Origin: Lunularia cruciata
Lineage: Eukaryota > Streptophyta > Marchantiopsida > Lunulariales > Lunulariaceae
Length of the DNA stretch: 64,000 nt
Assembly: GCA_948567375.1 (NCBI GenBank)
Contig: OX419761.1
Coordinates: 36,024,501 to 36,088,500, forward strand
Direction of reading: 5' to 3'
In this document: one piece after another, positions 61,385 through 64,000 of the stretch
Position numbering within the stretch: position 1 is the stretch's first letter
Layout of the letters: each line of letters opens with the position of its first letter
Translations under genes and position numbers: made by a program
The notes under the pieces: generated by a model
The model's input: the letters and a program-made list of their open reading frames with translations, nothing else
Told to the model about the DNA's origin: nothing
Databases searched by the model: none

Positions 61385-62430
61385 TTGAATGAATTTTGAG
61401 AGATTAAGATGACCATGGAGACATTACAAAGTCAAGTGCAGATCCTCAGGAACGATCAAGCCATGCAAGAAGAAGAGCCGTCTCAAAACCCAGTACCTGC
61501 GACTGAAGTACTTGGAGAGGCACCCATGCCTACGAACCTTATCAACGATGAAGCCACATTGCTACTCCGGATGAAGAAGACCTGCAACATCGAGCCTTAC
61601 AAGGAGCAGCGTACGATGGGAGTAGTGGAAAATATGATCTCAAGAAGGAATTGATATTTTTTATTGTTCTCAACATAGATCACAGAGCATGTTGCAGGCG
61701 TGTTTGCATGTGGGTACTTGACCGATAAAGCCCTCACATGGTATGATGCTTGGGAACAATCCATGCTGGCAGAGAGAAGGGAGGTCACATGGACAACAAT
61801 GCAAGAAGGACTGTTGAAGAATTTCCAATCGGTGGATTCTGTGCAGATGGCTCAAACCCGACTATGGGGATTGAGATAGAAGAATAGTGTACAAGAGTAT
61901 GTGGAGGCATTTTTGGATCTACAAGTCACAATTACCGACATGAGTCAAGCAGAGGCTCTTGACAATTTCAAACAAGGGTTGAAAGAGCGGATTCGCCAAG
62001 AAGTCATGGTGCAAAACCCTCGCACGGTATTTGAAGCTATTGCTTGTACGCAGAGAATAGCAGGAACATTAGGTAGAGGTTAAGGAGTAGTTCCACCTCA
62101 ACATTATCGGGCAGAAATGCCACACATGGGTGGACCAGTACCGATGGAATTGGGCAACCTTTGATTCCGGGATCGAGGAGCACGGCCGCTTCAAGGGGAG
62201 CGAGGACGGGTAGAAGAACAAAGAGATGGAGTCCCACGAGGAGAAGGGACTCAAGGAGAACAACGCCGTTGTTACAATTGTGGCCGTATTGGGCACATAT
62301 CTACCAATTGTCACACTCGTTTCCCTAGAGGCCCTCGGCCTTTGTACAGGCAATCTTTGAACAACATGGAGAGGTACATTGAAGAGAAGGAGGTGGAAAC
62401 CACTTTGGAAAATGAAGATTGCCAGTAAAT
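61385..62430 (+). pseudogene. gag of family B copy 2
   Basis: A coiled-coil start (MTMETLQSQVQILRNDQAMQ), then a retrotransposon gag core (YLTDKALTWYDAWEQSML, EYVEAFLDLQVTI, ALDNFKQGLKERIRQEVM) and a zinc knuckle CYNCGRIGHISTNC (about 62270-62311). Stops at several points (for example after MISRRN and after TLGRG) break it. Confidence 0.82.
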
Positions 62431-62489
62431 GTACCTCACTGCCTTATTGGCTCAATAAGGAAGTAGAGAAGCAAGGGAAGGAAGAAGAA

Positions 62490-64000
62490 TAATGCGCAAA
62501 GATCCCGAAAGGCAACCTCACAATTGATTGTCGTGAATGGAATCCTAGAAGGTAATCAAGTGAGAGTATTAATAGATCCGGGAGCAACAGAGAATTTATT
62601 GTCTTGCTTTATTGCAATAAGCTTGGGAATGGATCTAGAGAGAGATGGAAGTGAAGAAGTAGAGTTACCAAATGGGAAAACAAAGAGGATTGAATCATTA
62701 CCTAGACGGGTAACCCTCTCTATAAGAGAATATCAGGAAGCAATTGAGTGGCGAGTGATACAGTTAGCCCGTTATGATGCAATTTTAGGCATGCCATGGA
62801 TGGAGTAGTACAACCCAATGGTGGATTGGAGGAAGAAAGTAGTGAGAACCCACCAATGGTCAATCATTGGAGTTAAAGAAAAATCACACAGGCAGAAACT
62901 GCCTCTATATGTCATAGGGACGACAACTATTTGTAAGACCGATAGATGTTTTATGGGTCTAATAAGAGAAGTCCAGAGTGCACAACTCGCTGGACAAATT
63001 CTTGAGAAATTGAAGGACGTGGTGGATGAGTTTCAAGATGCCTTTCCCAATGATCTACCCTCAGGATTACCACCTAAAAGGCAAGTAGATCACAAAATAG
63101 AGACACTCCCGGGGAAGACACCTCCTTGTAAGGCCCCATATCGCCTATCACCTCATGAGTTGGAAGAGTGTAAGACTCAAATTGAGGAGATGCTACAAAA
63201 ATGGTTCATCCAACCTAGCGTATCACCATATGGGGCCCCTGTCTTGTTTGTGAAGAAGAAGGATGGTACAATGCGTATGTGCATTGACTATCGGGGTCTC
63301 AATTAGCAAATAGTGAAGAACAAATACCCCTTACCTCGCATGGATGACATGTTTGATCAACTCCATGGAGCGAGATACTTCACCAAACTGGACTTGCGGA
63401 GCGGTTACAATCAAATCCGAATTGTAGAGGAGGATGTGTACAAAACTGCCTTTTGAACCAGGTATGGCCACTTTGAGTATCTTGTGATGCCTTTTGGCCT
63501 CACCAATGCGCCTCCCACTTTCATGAGCCTAATGAACGACATATTTCGTCCATACTTGGATAAGTCTGTTATCATCTTCTTGGATGATATCTTAGTATAT
63601 AGTAGCACGATGACAGAACACAAACAATATCTACAAGAGGTCCTCCAGATTCTAAGACAGAATCAGTTGTACGCCAAAATCTCAAAGTGTGAGTTTGGCA
63701 AGTCTGAAGTAGACTACTTAGGGCATAGAGTAAGTGCAGAGTGCATTCAAATATTGATAGATAAAATAGAGGTCATTCAAAAATGGAGTGCCCCAGAAGA
63801 TCAGACTCAACTCAAGAGCTTCTTGGGGTTGACGGGATTCTATCATAGATTTGTCAAGGACTTCTCCAAGGTTGCACAACCTTTAACGGCACTACTTGGC
63901 AAGGGGAAGAAGTGGACATGGGGAACTGCACAAGAGTTGGCCTTTCAAGAATTGAAGGCCGCCTTGCTACATGCACCAATCTTGAAGTGGTATGACCCAA
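62490..64000 (+). pseudogene. Family B copy 2 pol: protease and RT (partial)
   Basis: Protease: VRVLIDPGATENLLSC, where DPG replaces the usual DSG/DTG, then AILGMPWM. After a TAG (62806-62808) RT runs in the same frame: [39 protein letters not shown], a TAG after YRGLN (63304-63306), [13 protein letters not shown], a TGA after VYKTAF (63454-63456), [20 protein letters not shown], intact catalytic FLDDILVYS (about 63580), then the connection domain with [20 protein letters not shown]. The remainder lies beyond the window. Confidence 0.88.

Larger units (their letters stand above)
60157..64000 (+). mobile_element. Gypsy family B, copy 2 (runs off window)
   Basis: 5' LTR 60157-60739, primer site TGGTATCAGAGC 60741-60752, gag, protease, RT and the start of the connection/RNase H region; the rest lies beyond the window. 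Better preserved than copy 1, into whose 3' LTR it is inserted. The LTR's first bases are diverged from TG so the left edge is approximate to a few bases. Confidence 0.86.

Overview
The window looks like nuclear DNA of a land plant. It holds an intronless fasciclin-like arabinogalactan protein (FLA) gene with signal peptide and GPI-type tail, a seven-exon methyltransferase gene with canonical GT-AG introns, intron-containing elongator tRNA-Met of the plant type, and Ty3/gypsy LTR retrotransposons whose primer site fits initiator tRNA-Met. A non-seed plant (bryophyte-like) is possible, but the sequence alone does not settle the species.

Region 1-22 kb is the gene-bearing part: FLA on the minus strand (2731-3927), a cluster of tRNA genes (Leu-CAA, Met-CAT with intron, Ile-AAT, later Glu-CTC), a decayed non-LTR retrotransposon of the restriction-like-endonuclease (RLE, R2/NeSL-like) type at 12235-15240, and the complete seven-exon SAM-dependent methyltransferase / spermidine-synthase-like gene (17334-20454, minus, 565 codons, all splice phases agree). 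Very short 5'-truncated copies (54-117 bp) of the RLE element's 3' end, four of them with 10-17 bp target-site duplications, are scattered through 8-48 kb.

Region 22-29 kb is AT-rich and gene-poor, with one solo LTR of gypsy family B (25700-26296, minus). Region 29160-45425 is a three-level Russian-doll nest of one chromovirus family (family A). The youngest copy, 34671-40240 (TSD AGGAC), sits inside 32871-43620 (TSD AAAAT/AAAGT), which sits inside 29160-45425 (TSD CCAAT). All three have the same orientation. The youngest keeps an open protease-RT-RNase H frame of 691 codons and a chromodomain after the integrase. Region 45.4-51 kb is AT-rich with a tRNA-Lys, two more RLE tails and several minisatellites.

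Region 50969-64000 is a second nest. Family B copy 1 has family A copy 4 (51090-56533) in its 5' LTR and family B copy 2 (60157 to beyond the window) in its 3' LTR.

The most striking signals are (1) perfect multi-unit heat-shock-element consensus arrays just upstream of the TATA box in family A LTRs, suggesting a heat-responsive retrotransposon like ONSEN; (2) an RLE-class non-LTR retrotransposon in a plant, with a conserved 3' hairpin and tiny recurrently truncated copies; and (3) stop codons in family A that look like CpG deamination scars.
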